Shown here: positions 1-12,951 of the stretch, in pieces
Layout: every line of letters begins with the position of its first letter
How positions within the stretch are numbered: position 1 is the stretch's first letter
DNA from: Unio delphinus
Taxonomy: Eukaryota > Mollusca > Bivalvia > Unionida > Unionidae
Reading direction: 5' to 3'
DNA: 64,000 nt
Assembly: GCA_029339505.1 (NCBI GenBank)
Contig: JAQISU010000022.1
Coordinates: forward strand, 18,233,001 to 18,297,000
Made by a program: the position numbers and the translations under genes
The notes under the pieces: model-generated
Seen by the model: the letters and a program-made list of their open reading frames with translations, nothing else
The model's database searches: none
What the model was told of the DNA's origin: nothing

Positions 1-475
1 TTTTGGAGCTGTTAGGAATTTAGAACTAGTAGCAGAAAATCTGCAAGCTGTGTATATGATACACCACAATTTAATGTGTATGTATCAGGTTTCTTAATCT
101 TTGCCTGGTAAGTGTTTGCAAAGAAGTCTAATTTTTTTCTCTCTCCCAGACTGGAGTTGACCTTTGATGACCCTCAGTTCTAGCTGACTTCAAACCAGAA
201 GTTAAGCCTGCATCGTCATCAACTTTTAGTGTGTGGATTATATACAGCTTGCTGTTTTGCCCTCCTTCTGGAAGTGCTACAGTCTTGGGACTGACTGACA
301 GGATTGCAGTGATCCTTTAGTATAATACATACAGAGGATAAAGGCATCCTGGGCAGTTTGATACCCATCTAAAGCCATTGTTAGAAACATGAGGAAATTT
401 GGATAAAACAGGGATTAATTGATAAAGTTCTTTTTTATTCATTGAAGATTTTGAGTTTTAGGGGCTTATCCAATA
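1..475 (+). other. upstream region / probable 5'UTR
   Basis: No coding potential is seen. A pyrimidine-rich stretch ending in CAG at 148-149 could be a 3' splice site, which would make 150-475 part of a 5'UTR exon continuous with exon 1. An in-frame TGA at 452-454 closes the frame upstream of the first ATG. No convincing TATA box or initiator can be chosen by eye. Confidence 0.35.
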
Positions 476-611
476 ATGGGGTCCCTACCCCTTCCTTTAA
501 ACCTATGGACACAAATCTCGAGGACTACCCAAGGAAATATGGGACCTATTTTTCTTATAGTTTTATTAATTACAAGATCAGTCCAGTCTGCTAATGTGCC
601 TCTTTCAGAAG
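476..611 (+). CDS. collagen exon 1: signal peptide
   Basis: Targets the chain to the secretory pathway. Reading from ATG 476 gives 45 codons plus one base (phase 1), then donor GTAAGA at 612. A second in-frame ATG at 539 (residue 22) begins a classic signal peptide: hydrophobic core IFLIVLL at residues 25-31, then VQS-A at 36-39, a likely cleavage site. Both ATGs have A at -3 and G at +4. I give the upstream one because it is the first ATG after an in-frame stop (452-454), but the 539 start gives the more usual short signal peptide and may be the true one. Mature protein would begin near Ala39/Asn40 and lead directly into the TSPN domain. Confidence 0.8.
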
Positions 612-2359
612 GTAAGACATTTGCTGGTTATGTTTTAATTGTATATTTTAATTGATTTAATGTTAAATTCCTTAAAGTGCAGAATCAAGCTGCTGTTACT
701 TGTAAATCATTGCTGTTGTTTCTGTCCTAGCTAGATATTTTTATGTTATTCCTTTAATTTTTTTTAACATTACTATTTTTTTTGTGCTAGCTTCATTCAG
801 TAGTTAACTTTATTTTAATTGAAATATTTAGAATTTCTGAATGAATGTTAATTTCATTGGATATAAATAGGTAAAAGGTGCAAGGTTTGGTTTATGTTAA
901 CAATTGTTTCATATTATACTCCCTTTTTATAATGCGGTCCACAGAGCCATATAATATACTGTCTTATAGTTAGATGGCCATAAAACAAAAAACATTATAC
1001 ATATTATTTACCTACTACTGTATATACTCGCTTTTAAGTCAAGTCAAACACCAATCATCCACCACAAAATATGCCAGCAGATTCAGGTCTATGTTTGTTA
1101 TTCTGATAGCTTCAAACAATTCACAGACCAAGATCTGTGAGTGTGTTATACAGCAGGATATCTGGGTCTGTGTAATTTGCACTTGGACTTGTAAGCTAGT
1201 ATAGATCACACATATTACAGCGAGATTCATGATCATACTAATAATAGGGACTGTTACAATGAAGTGTGTTACAATGAGAGAGTGCCAAATCATCAGAATT
1301 GCATATTTGATACTGTGTCTTGGTGATCCAATGCTAACAGAATCCCAGTATCTACTATATATAGTTTCTCAACTAGGTAACTCTTGGATTTGGGGGATAT
1401 ATAGATAGTCTATGTGGATGGGTTGGTGTAGGAAATAAAATGTCTTGGGAACTTGAGAAGTAATTGAAAATAATATTCTTTATTTTTTTTTCACATTGAA
1501 AAATAAGATATTAAATGGTATTGAAAAGCGCAGTTTTCAATCTTTGAGCCATAACATTTTATTGAATCATAATTTTTGTAACACATAGGATAGGATGCAG
1601 ATATTTCTCCGATAAATCTCAGTATGGTATAACCTTAGTATTTTTTTATTTTAGCTAATTATTTAAAAAAAAAAATATAAAATTCCTTGTTATTTATTCA
1701 AAATTAAATATTATATTTTAGTATTTTATGCATTCATTGATTAGCCTGAAGTGATAGCAAGTAATACTTATATTTTTAAGCATTTATCTCCAATGGTCTT
1801 TTTTAAACGTCTATACACATCTCTTTTTTAAAATCTGAGTATTGTTTTCTGAGGGTGCACACATGAGAATATGTTACCAGTACCATGAGACTGAGCAAGT
1901 CTTTTGAATTATGCCATGTTTTCAAGAGATTGATGTTTGAGTTATACAGGTTTTACTTTCAACTCTTTTCAGAAACTGTCATCATATGTGAATCAGGGTT
2001 GATGAAGAAAATTGGTTTTAGATTATTATATATGGAAACAGTTGATTGATACCAAAAGGCAAACTGAGTGATTTAAAGTTAAATTTGAAAATAAATATTC
2101 AGGTAATGCAATGCTCCCTGCTGGATGTCAATATCGGTGACCAGTATAAGTAAAATTTTTGACCCGAGTTGCATCCTTTGATGATGTTCACATTAAGAAG
2201 ATCTTTATATTTTAAAGGATGTTTCCCTTTTTTTTTTATTGTTTTTATGCCATTTTTACTTAGCCTACAGCTAGTCTTCTCTGTATGCTCACTATGTCCC
2301 TGTCTTTCTGGGCAAACAATTTTTTGTGGCTTGATGGCTACATCCAAAACCCCACGGAT
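612..2359. other. intron 1, 5' part, mostly featureless
   Basis: AT-rich intron with poly-T and poly-A runs. Only a diverged copy of a dispersed hairpin-type repeat is seen near 1020-1210. No exon or gene is supported. Confidence 0.5.
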
Positions 2360-2705
2360 TTGATGACCCATTGAATGATGATCATTCTAGGGAAACAATA
2401 GGTTAGTACACAGTGAATCATAATCATTCAAGGGAAACAATAGCCCTTTCCTCAAGCCATGAATATCAAGAACCAGTGAATGATACACCATTTCCAATAC
2501 ATACATTTAAGGACCAATGAATGATGATTATTTTGTGGAAACAGTTGTACACCTTATCCAATCCATGAATTTAATGAGCCAGTGATTGGTGATATTCTGT
2601 GGAAATAATAAGCCTTTTCCCCAATCCATGAATTTAATGATCCAATGATTGATAATCATTCTGTGGATACAATATGTCTGTTCCCTAATCCATGAATTGA
2701 TAGAT
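2360..2705. repeat. degenerate ~63-bp tandem repeat
   Basis: Five to six poorly conserved units share 'aatgatgatcattctgtgg', 'aaacaata' and 'aatccatgaatttaatga'. Old minisatellite in intron 1. Confidence 0.7.
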
Positions 2706-3456
2706 CTTGCTTTCTCAAAGAGTTAAAATGTTATAATTTGTCATCAGTTTCCTGTGACTGATTTGTCATTGATTGATAATCAGTTAAATGTGTCCATATG
2801 ACACCATGGTAAAAGGCAGAAAAAATAGGATATTTCTAGATTCTTTCAAGAGACAAATTTAATGGATCCAGATTTAAAAAAAGTCTAATAAAATTCATGG
2901 CAGAATGTTAGCAATAATTGTGAAAATGGTCAATTTTTTTAAGATCTATATAGTCCAAATTTTCTATGTACTACAGACTTAAAACAAGCCAACCCTTCAA
3001 AATAAAATCCTATCTTTGTATTATAATACACATTTTTGTTATTCAAGAAAGTTCTTTGAAATGTATTTCAGCCATATTTGATATCAAGAATGGTAATTGA
3101 TTGACTGGTCATCCCCTTCCCCCTACCGGAAGTGACCCATGTTCAAGTAATTCCATAATAAAAAAACACTACATGTGTTTTCAATTAGACCATACCAGTG
3201 TAGATACACCAAAATGTCTTCATCTCAATCCATCCTACATCCTTCCCCATTCAGTCTGGAATAAATTATAGCTTTAATCTTTTGTTTGATTAACACCATC
3301 TTTTTCATAAATAATACACATGGCTTCATTATAAGGATATTACAATTGTCCATTTAATTTTCTTTACACATTATCACCAAAAACTGGTGGTTTGATTCTC
3401 TTGAGTCCACCATTTTATGCCATCTTCTAGAACATTCCAGTGATAAATTTTTAATG
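2706..3456. other. intron 1 sequence without recognisable feature
   Basis: AT-rich single-copy-looking sequence. I see no repeat, gene or RNA in it. Confidence 0.4.
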
Positions 3457-4200
3457 CATTTAAGTTGTTTTGAATACCTATTTTAAGACATGTAATTTAA
3501 AGTATTTGAGACATGTAATTAAGACATGTAATTTAAAGTATTTGTCTTTTCATCCCCATTTAAGTTGTTTTGAATACCTATTTTAAGACATGTAATTTAA
3601 AGTATTTGTCTTTTCATCCCCATTTAAGTTGTTTTGAATACCTATTTTAAGACATGTAATTTAAAGTATTTGTCTTTTCATCCCCATTTAAGTTGTTTTG
3701 AATACCTATTTTAAGACATGTAATTTAAAGTATTTATCTTTTCATCCCCATTTAAGTTGTTTTGAATACCTATTTTAAGACATGTAATTTAAAGTATTTG
3801 TCTTTTCATCCCCATTTAAGTTGTTTTGAATACCTATTTTAAGACATGTAATTTAAAGTATTTATCTTTTCATCCCCATTTAAGTTGTTTTGAATACCTA
3901 TTTTAAGACATGTAATTTAAAGTATTTGTCTTTTCATCCCCATTTAAGTTTTTTTGAATACCTATTTTAAGACATGTAATTTAAAGTATTTATCTTTTCA
4001 TCCCCATTTAAGTTGTTTTGAATACCTATTTTAAGACATGTAATTTAAAGTATTTGTCTTTTCATCCCCATTTAAGTTGTTTTGAATACCTATTTTAAGA
4101 CATGTAATTTAAAGTATTTATCTTTTCATCCCCATTTAGGTTGTTTTGAATACCTATTTTAAGACATGTAATTTAAAGTATTTGTCTTTTCATCCCCATT
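3457..4200. repeat. 64-bp tandem repeat, alternating variants
   Basis: About eleven near-identical 64-bp units containing 'aagttgttttgaatacctat' and 'cttttcatcccc'. One site reads TTTGTC or TTTATC. Units go G,G,G and then alternate A,G to the end, which implies a 128-bp higher-order unit. The first unit has a small internal duplication of 'gacatgtaatt'. Confidence 0.95.
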
Positions 4201-4317
4201 GATATTGAGCTGTACATAAATAAAAACATTCTTAAATTTTTTTTGTAATGGTGCACACTTGTGTTCAGATATGAACATTAGATGATTAGAATGGCCCCAA
4301 GTGTGAATGTATTGATA

Positions 4318-4605
4318 AAGGGGATGGTCACAAAATGTAAAACATAGATGTGGGGGATGTATGGAATGGCCACGTATGAGAATATAATTTTTTATTCCTG
4401 GGGATGGTCACAAATGGGAACATACTGATCTGGGGGTGGGGTGATATGTGGAATGGCCACATTTTGGGAATATATAGTTCCTGGGGATGGTCACAAATGG
4501 AAACTTATTGATATGCGGGATACATGGAATGGCTACATTTGGGAATATATTATTCCTGGGGATGGTCACAAATGGGAACATATTCATGTGGGGAACAGTA
4601 ACAAA
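4318..4605. repeat. ~80-bp degenerate tandem repeat
   Basis: Three and a half units share 'ggggatggtcacaaatggga', 'ggaatggccacatttgggaa' and 'tattcctg'. It is purine-rich on the + strand. Confidence 0.8.
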
Positions 4606-4689
4606 TGAGAAGCAGAGAGAGAGTAATTTCTATTTATTAATACTGAACATTTATTTGTATGCTTCAGACTTAAGCTACCATTAGGAATT

Positions 4690-5330
4690 AACAGTATTCA
4701 AAACAAATGTTTAGAATACCTATCATCCGGAATTAACTTTTCAATTAACAATGTTTATAATGCCTATCATCCGGAATTAACTTTTCAATTAACAATGTTT
4801 ATAATGCCTATCATCAGGAATTAACATTTCAATTAACAATGTTTATAATGCCTATCATCAGGAATTAACTTTTCAATTAACAATGTTTATAATGCCTATC
4901 ATCAGGAATTAACTTTTCAATTAACAATGTTTATAATGCCTATCATCAGGAATTAACTTTTCAATTAACAATGTTTATAATGCCTATCATCCGGAATTAA
5001 CTTTTCAATTAACAATGTTTATAATGCCTATCATCAGGAATTAACATTTCAATTAACAATGTTTATAATGCCTATCATCAGGAATTAACTTTTCAATTAA
5101 CAATGTTTTTAATGCCTATCATCCGGAATTATCTGTTCAAATACAAACTTTTAAAATACATATAATCAGTAATGGAACGTTCAAAACAATGTTTAGAACA
5201 TCTATGATCAGGAAACAAGTATTCAAATCAGCATTTAGAATACTGATCATCAATTAAGTGTTCAAAATGATTTTTAGAAAACATATAATCTCGAAATAAG
5301 TGTTGAAAACAACTTTTAGAATAATAGTCT
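4690..5330. repeat. 44-bp tandem repeat with decaying 3' edge
   Basis: Roughly ten well-conserved 44-bp units (to about 5135) carry 'ggaattaacttttcaattaa' and 'caatgtttataatgcctatc'. Beyond them come several very diverged copies. The young core and old edge are typical of unequal-exchange homogenisation. Confidence 0.92.
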
Positions 5331-5469
5331 TACAGAATTAACAGTGTTCAACTTTCTGAACCAGGATGCTTTTTGCAATTGTAGTAAATATTTTGGGAAA
5401 CTAATCTTGACTTATAAGACTGTTGTGTACAGTGATCAACCAGCAGATGAAGCATCTAGAAAGAAACAC

Positions 5470-6545
5470 TAGTACAGCATAGTTTAGTACAGCATAATTA
5501 TAGTACAGCATAATATTAATACAGCATAATTATAGTACAGCCTAATATTAATACAGCATAATTCTAGTAGAGCATAGTTCTAGCATATCATAATGCTTGT
5601 ACAGCATTATTTTTTTACAACATAATACTAGTACAGAACAATTATAGTACAGCATAATACTAGTACAGCATAATTCTACTAGTACAGCATAATTCTAGTA
5701 CAGCAGAATTCTTGCACATCATTCTATTAGTACAGAATTATAATAATAATAATAATAATAATAACAATAATGCTTTATTTATAGAGGGTGACTCATTAGT
5801 CAAGGACTATTCTCCCTTGAGGCCCTCTTAATGAGAGTATAACAAATGCACATTGTGTGACGAAGGAACAATTAGTGCTTATATTAGCATGTTTCATATT
5901 AAAATACTAAATTCCATTATATATTAGAAACACATGCATGCTCATGATATCTCTTCTTAAATACTCTAATATCTTCATATTACTATTAGTACAGCATAAT
6001 TCTAGTAAAGCATAATTCTGCTATATCATAATGCTTGTACAGCATTATTATTTTACAACATAATACTAGTACAGAATAATTATAGTACAGCATAATACTA
6101 GTCCAGCATAATTCTAGTACATCATACTATTAGTACAGCATGCTATTAGTACAGCATAATTCTAGTACAGCATAATATTAATACAGCATAATTCTAGTAG
6201 AGCATAATTCTAGTATATCATAATGCTTGTACAGCATTTTTTTTTTTTTACATTATAATACTAGTACAGAATAATTCTAGTACAGCATAATACTAGTACA
6301 TCATAAATATAGTACAGCACAATTATTGTACTGCATAACTCTAGTACAGCATAATCCTAGTACAGCTTAATTCTAGTAAAGCATAATACTAGTACAGCAT
6401 AATTCTAGTAAAGCACAATTATAGTACAGCATACTACTAGTACAGCATAATACTAGTACATCATAATCTAGTACAACATTAATTCTTGTACAGCATAAAT
6501 CTAGTACATCATAGTTCTAGTACAGCATAATGCTAGTACAGTATT
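5470..6545. repeat. ~16-bp 'tagtacagcataattc' tandem array
   Basis: A long degenerate array of 'agtacagcataat' with variable TTCTAG spacers, split by an inserted mobile element at about 5738-5980. The same motif resumes on the far side. Confidence 0.92.
5738..5980 (-). mobile_element. (AAT)n-tailed SINE-like insertion in tandem array
   Basis: Starts with an (AAT)n tract, then 'gagggtgactcattagtcaa' and a 'ctccc...gaggccctctt' hairpin-like segment. It interrupts the 16-bp array cleanly. The tail at the left suggests minus orientation. A similar gagggtgac/gaggccct element is, from memory, common in molluscs. No tRNA-like promoter was identified. Confidence 0.5.
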
Positions 6546-6714
6546 GCAAGAAAGCTGACTTTAATGTGGGTAAACTTGTATATGTGTACTCAGCATTACC
6601 CATTTTGGGAATGTTCTTGTATCTTTTACATTGGCATATGTTCTTAACTTGGTGCTAGAATGAAACATGGTGGCTGAGCAATTAAGATTTTGGACGTGTA
6701 ACCATGGGGATATT

Positions 6715-7200
6715 TTTTCAAATCCCATCACAATGCCTTGCTTTCAACTAGAGGATGTGGTTTCAAATCCCATCACAAGGCCTTGCTTTCAACCAGAGGA
6801 TGTATTTTCAGATTCCAGCACCAGACCATGCTTTCAACCAAAGGATGTGGTTTTAGATCCCACCACCATGCCTTGCTTTCAACCAGAGGATGTGGTTTCA
6901 AATCCCACCACCAGGCCATGCTTTCAACCAGAGGATGTTGTTTAAAATCCCACCACCAGACCTTGCTTTTGACCAGAGGATGTGGTTTTAGAGCCCACCA
7001 CCAGACCTTGCTTTCAACAAGAGGATGTGGTTTAAAATCCCACCATCAGACCTTGCTTTCAACCATAGGATGTGGTTTCAAATCCCACCACCAGGCCTTG
7101 CTTTCAACCAGAGGATGTGGTTTCAAATCCCACCACCAGGTCTTGCTTTCAACAAGAGGATGTGGTTTCATGTCCCACCACCAGGCCTTGCTTTCATAAA
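6715..7200. repeat. 45-bp minisatellite, open in all + frames for parts
   Basis: About ten units of 45 bp ('aaccagaggatgtggtttca', 'aatcccaccaccaggccttg'). Because 45 is a multiple of three, long reading frames appear in two or three frames at once, for example 6738-7199 with a 15-residue repeat. This is an array property, not evidence for a gene. Confidence 0.95.
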
Positions 7201-9840
7201 ACTTCTCAACTTGAATACATACTCATCTCAAAATTGAGTTCCTCTCTTAAATGTCTGTGAAGTCAATTCATAGGCCAGCTTAACATTGCTGAGCCTCAAA
7301 ACAACCAGCTTTTTTCAAACTGTAGGGTTAGTCCAAATATCATACTGCAATTTACCAAAGAAAACCTGCAACATGTGAGCTGAGATTGTTCTCGGTGTCA
7401 AGATGTTTTATAAATGCAGGGCCAGATCAGCCTGGATCAGGTACCATGGTGTGGCAATAATCAAGACACTTTGGTTTACATGCTAATGTAGCATGGTAAA
7501 AGTCTTGCTGTGTTGTTCAAAACCAAACCATGGTCACCTAATTTGTTGCTCTTTTATTTTGTTTGAATTCACAATAGGGCAAGAAATAGATTTAGAGATG
7601 TGGTGGTATCTGATGCCGCTGTTTCAACACACTAATTTTGAGTAAACATAAAAGTCAATGTTTTGGTTGAGGAAATCAATGCTAAATTCTGTATTGACAG
7701 ATATTTTACACAATTTATCCTGTGATAAGTTTAGAGTTCTGCCTCATACAATTTTGCAGTTTTTATTCTGTAAGAAGCCCAAGGTGTCTGCCTTCTAAAT
7801 TTCTTGGAAAGTGGATGCGGTTTTGTCATTGATTAAACTTTAAGTTAATGTGAACCAAAATTCTGTACAGATGGGTAATCAGGCTCCATAACACAGGCTT
7901 CCATTTAAGTTGCATCTTTTCAACTTTGGCCACATAGATGGCTACGATTGGATGTTGTTGGTTAATGTGGGTAGACAAGACTGCCATCCCATCCATGATT
8001 TTCACCTCCAGGTTCTAATCATGAAAAATGGCAAGGTTACCAAATTTACATCTTTCTTGGAGAGTTTTCAGCCTACAATTCTCTTAGATGAGTGATTTTG
8101 CATTAATATGCAGTACCAGCTCACTCAAGACTTCATGCTCCATTATCCACCATTTTGGTTTGTTTGTTTTGTTGCATAATTGAAAAAATTTTTGTGGACA
8201 CATCTTTTAGAAATTTTACAGGTTTTAGAACAAAAGATATTGAAAGAAATTAAAGTGTGAAATTAAACAAATAAAGGTTGAAGCATAAATTTTATTTGTA
8301 TGCTATTTATAAAAAAAAAACGCTAACATCAGTTCATGCGAATATACTACAGTACAAATACCCATGGAATCTGTACCAGAATAAGCTAATAGAGTAGTAA
8401 AACTGTGGCATGGTAGAGGGGGGGGGGGAGAGGGGCGGGGCTAGGGGCATAAAAATCTCTCACTCTCAAGACATGGTCTGATCAGATGATCAAATGAATC
8501 AACTAGATTAATTCCCCCTGATGAGTTATAAAGATAACAAAACCCAATCAGAGAACCAGGGGTGACTAGACCACAACTGCCGATGGTAAGGAATGCCTCC
8601 ACATCCCATCAGGTATTATCTTCCTTTGGTAAAACTGTACATCCTTCATTATATGAGAGGTATCCTTTTTCCTGAAAAGTACATCTAGTACAACTGGAAA
8701 TTGGTCACTATGTAGAAAAAAGTTTAGAGGAATAGCTGGCAATCTGAAGATATAGAATTATTGTTGGATTCATCAGTAGAACATCTGTTGGTCCAGAATT
8801 ATCAGGCATTTTTATTTGCAACTGACTGAATAACATCATCTATACACTGAAGCAATCTTTCTTGTTTTAACCTTTCCTTTTTTCAGATTTAATTTATCTT
8901 TGGAAATTCTTTTTAGTTATCAAGAGTTTTTACATGATCTATTATCGGTTTTTTTCCCACCAAGTCTTGGATAAATTCCATAGTCTCATAATTCAGGAAT
9001 TCTAGTTTACATTACCAGGAGAGTTTCTTTGTTATTGAGATACCTTGTGTACTCTTATGTTACCATCAGGGTCTATGTTGTTTGTTCTGCTGATTACTCC
9101 CAACAAATTCAATATACCCAGATCTGTTGGCACAGTATGTGATGGAAGATGTGGGTCTCTGCAGTTTTGCATACATGAAGTTCTAAGAAAAAATTTCCAC
9201 CACAAGGGTCTTAAGAAAATCTTAGCATCTTTAATATGATATAATCCAAGAAGGCGCTATTAAAAACCAATACACATGCTTTCAGGAATTTATTTGAGTA
9301 TATAATGTTTAAAAAAATGGGAGCTGATACTTCTGATGCAAGCATTATTCTATCCCTTTGAAATGTACTCTGCCAGATTTGGGGTAAAGAGAGACCTACC
9401 TAGGTATCTCACTATTTCAATAGATCTTATCTGATTGGTTCCATTTGATTCAGGTCATATTTGACCAGTTAAACCACTTTATCAGGGATAAAATCACATG
9501 GTTCTTTCTGGACCTACCTGAAAGTTATCCCAACTCTCACAGCTTATGGAGGTCATGCTTGACCAGTTAACCAGTTTAATCTCATCAGAGTCAAAATGAA
9601 CCTCAGCCCTCCACATACTTAGGAGGAAGCAGATAATCTGATTTATCTTAATGGTTTGATCAGTAACTTTACACTGTGTGCTCTGGACCAAAAATCACAA
9701 CTGTAAGAAAAGTGATTAAATCATAGCAACCATCAGGATACTATACAAAAATGGCTTTTATTAATTCGCAAGTGATCTTTACATACAGAAAGTTAATTAC
9801 AAAAAAGATATAAGCAACAAGAAATTCTTAGTTTAAATTA
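7201..9840. other. intron 1 middle part
   Basis: Mostly single-copy-looking AT-rich DNA. It holds a G-rich tract at 8418-8447, a hairpin-family repeat copy near 9050-9200, and a weak duplication around 'gaccagttaa' at 9440-9590. No exon or gene is seen. Confidence 0.45.
8418..8447 (+). other. G-quadruplex-capable G-rich tract
   Basis: Eleven consecutive G, then GGGG three more times with 1-3 base loops within 30 bp. It stands out in an AT-rich intron. Quadruplex formation in DNA or pre-mRNA is inference from the pattern. Confidence 0.6.
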
Positions 9841-9904
9841 ATTAAGGTTATATCAAATCAATCAATCGATTAGTCAACCAGCCCATCTGTGCATAAATCA
9901 ATGA

Positions 9905-10290
9905 ATCAGAAATTTGAGAAATTAGCGTTAATCACATATCCTAGAATAGATCCCACCTGTATGAAGTAAATACATTTGTCAAAATTATTTTTTATTTTAG
10001 AAAATAATGTATCATATAAGCAATTTTAGGGACTACCGGTATGAATAAAACTATGCACAGAATAAAAGGATGATGTAGACATTTGCTGAGATTAATCTAT
10101 ACAGGGTTTATTTAATGGGGGAGGGGGGGCTGTTTATAGACATGAATTGATGAAGAAATGGTAGGACTTGTAAATATGACGTTTGAGTATTGAACATTCA
10201 GCTGAGATTTCAACATGAAATTTGAGAAATTGGCATTAATCACATAACAGATCCCAACTGTATGAAGTACGTACATTTGTCAAAATTAGT
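9905..10290. repeat. two-copy ~80-bp duplication
   Basis: Copies at about 9906-9986 and 10218-10288 share 'aatttgagaaatt', 'taatcacata', 'cagatccca(a/c)ctgtatga' and 'tacatttgtcaaaatta'. They are moderately diverged, about 310 bp apart. Confidence 0.75.
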
Positions 10291-10422
10291 TGCGAGAAAG
10301 AAAAAAATACATATGACTGTTAACTGCAGTGTGCTGAGAATGTTTATCTGTAGTAGAGGTAAAACTTGTTATAACACTATTTTCAGGGTCCAAAGAATAG
10401 CATCCTGATATAAGCGGGATCA

Positions 10423-10608
10423 ATTTAAACAAATTTTTTGAAAAACTTTCTCATAGAAAATTGTATTGAAATTTCAATATCATCAGTTTTAACTAACTTC
10501 CTGATCATATATCATTTAAAGAAATTTTTTGAAAAACTTTCTCATAGAAAATTGTATTGAAATTTCAATATCATCAGTTTTAACTAACTTCCTGATCATA
10601 TATCATTT
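10423..10608. repeat. recent 91-bp tandem duplication
   Basis: Copy 1 (10423-10513) and copy 2 (10514-10608) are virtually identical. The near-absence of differences makes it one of the youngest changes in the intron. Confidence 0.95.
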
Positions 10609-10934
10609 GTTTTGTTCACTGGTTTCATCAGACATTAAATATACTTCAGTTTTGAATTGTATGCATGCCAATATGGTGTAAACAGTGGAAGATGAAGTTA
10701 AGGAAACATTAAATGCAATGCTGGGATTATAAATCTGCAAGGGATATGAATAATTGACTTTTCCAAGAGCATGTATTTAGGATGTACATGTAAAAAAGAG
10801 AGGTTACCTTAAATAAAAAAAAAATGGGAGACATACTGCCATCACATTATAAGAGGAATCATGTTATAATGATCGAGTTTGACCTATACATATTTTTTTT
10901 TTATATCAAACATGTACATGCACATCATTTATTG

Positions 10935-12060
10935 GATTGTAATAATGTACATATGTACAGTATATGTACTATGTCATCTGTTATTCATGTTTAACTAACA
11001 GCTCAGCATGTTTTCAGTTGGTAGGGGTGAGGTAATGGAAGTGGTAATATGATCTATAGTTCAGAATTAATTGCATTAATTAGAAGTGAATGAATTAGAA
11101 ATCAACTTAACAATACTTTTTGTGGCCATCATTAAAATGGCAAGCCAAGTATGACCTCCATACAATGGGATCAATTACTCGTCTGTAGACCGAGATTTGT
11201 GAAAAGGCCATTTTTCTGTGAAAGAGTAGAATGATATTATATGGTCTCCGTCGCAGAATTCATTCATAAATAATAAATAATTAATAAAAATTAATAAAAT
11301 ATAAAATGATGAATGGTTTATAATGAATATGCTTTAAGTAAATTTACAAATAACATGAACATACTGTAGCTTAAGAATTTGTTCGAAGTTTGCAAGTTAC
11401 TATGAGAGTGCACATCAAAGAACTTTCAATTTTGTTCCCATTATCAGTAAGCCTTTTTTTTGATGATTAAGCTGTTTTCTTTCATATGCATTTCAATCTG
11501 TAAGCTTATGGTTCTTTGTATGTTACAAGTGTTCATTTATATTAGATTATTTAATTAAATTTCACTTTGTGGCTAAAAGTCAAATTTCTATTGTATCAAA
11601 TATTAGTAGTGTGGGAAACTAATGCTGAGATGCATGTGTTGGTTTACTAGGATAGTTGCTAAAAGAAATAACTACAGGAAATGATGTCACGTAGTTGACC
11701 ACTCCTTGGTAAATATAAATGATTACAATGTATGCATGCTGGGAGGTTTTAAAATACACTATTTTATCTGCAGTTTCATCAGAAGCAATTTTCAACCTTC
11801 CATGCCAGAAATACAATCTTTCAATGCTCTGTTAATGAAAATACAGTCTATAAACAGAATGGCTTCTTACTGGCCTGGCAAGATCTTTATGTTTGGTGCT
11901 AGTGAGTAATATACCTGGAGATAAATGCCTGGCAAAGTATCATTTAACTGTACATATGCAACAGTGGAAGAAAATTTTATACTAGAAGCTAAATCTTTAT
12001 GTTGGGGATGTTAGTTCCATTTCCCCAATAAATTTATATGTACAGTCAACTTAAACTTAA
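10935..12060. repeat. segmental duplication, copy A
   Basis: Shares a long colinear series of blocks with copy B at 12460-15010: 'taacagctca', 'caatgggatcaa', 'cacatcaaag', 'aactacaggaaatg', 'agaaatgattac'-like, 'agtgagtaatata', 'agttccattt'. It lacks the hAT MITE and the 26-bp array found in B. Confidence 0.8.
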
Positions 12061-12798
12061 TTGGTACTTAATTTATACTGAATAGGAATTTTCATCACCT
12101 GTGTTTATTGTAGCGAGCTCAGTGGTATTGATGCCAATTTCTAAACAATCACGCCTAGATAAACTGCTAACTGTGGTAAAATCATGATTTGTATATTTTC
12201 AAGCCCTGCTTTTGTTTGTTCATTAAAAAATCCTGCATTATTCATAAATTTTCTCTCCTTGTCCAACACGTGTGTGTGTGTGGGGGGGGGGGGAATTTCC
12301 ACACTAAATTTTCAGTTCTAAAATAGGCACTACATCATAATCAAAAGTTGGTCAAAGTGGTTTAAATGTGCTGTGATGAGCATGTTTATATGTTTTGCTT
12401 CAATGTCAAGTTTGTAGCATATATTTTTACAACCATTTTCAGCCATCTACAAACAAAACTGTTTGATAATAACAAGGGTAGATATGCTTGCTATTTGTAC
12501 CATGTCACATGATATTCATGTGGTGATTAACAGCTCAAGTTGTAACTGGAAGAGGTTTGTTGGTCTCATAGTTACATGTGGTGGGATGGGATCACTTTCA
12601 TGTAAGGATGGAGGGGAGGAGAAATAGGGAGCTTATATGATCTCTGGATCAATTCATTACATTTATTAAACCAATCAATTAGGCACTAATGACAGTCTTA
12701 AATAATGGGAATAATGTTTTTGACCTTCATCAATAAAGAATGGGTACCAGTCAGGCATGACCTTCATTTAATGGGATCAAATGCTCAGGTCATGATGG

Positions 12799-12951
12799 CA
12801 GGCCCGCACCTGGGGGGGTGGGGTGTGGGCAACCATGGTATTTGTCAGGGGCCCGAGCTAGATAGGCACATATACGCACATATTTGAAACACGAAAGGGG
12901 CCCGAAGTCTGTCAGCTGCCTGGGGCCCAGAATTTCCTAGGTGCGGGCCTG
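12799..12951. mobile_element. hAT-like MITE
   Basis: GC-rich island with inverted ends: left CAGGCCCGCACCTGGG, right CCTAGGTGCGGGCCTG. Flanks TGATGG on both sides suggest an imperfect 8-bp target duplication. It is too short for a transposase and non-autonomous. Its absence from duplicate copy A shows insertion after the duplication. Confidence 0.75.

Noticed and set aside
6738..7199. 153-codon frame with a 15-residue repeat
   Set aside because: Entirely within the 45-bp minisatellite, with parallel open frames in other phases; no splice or start context.
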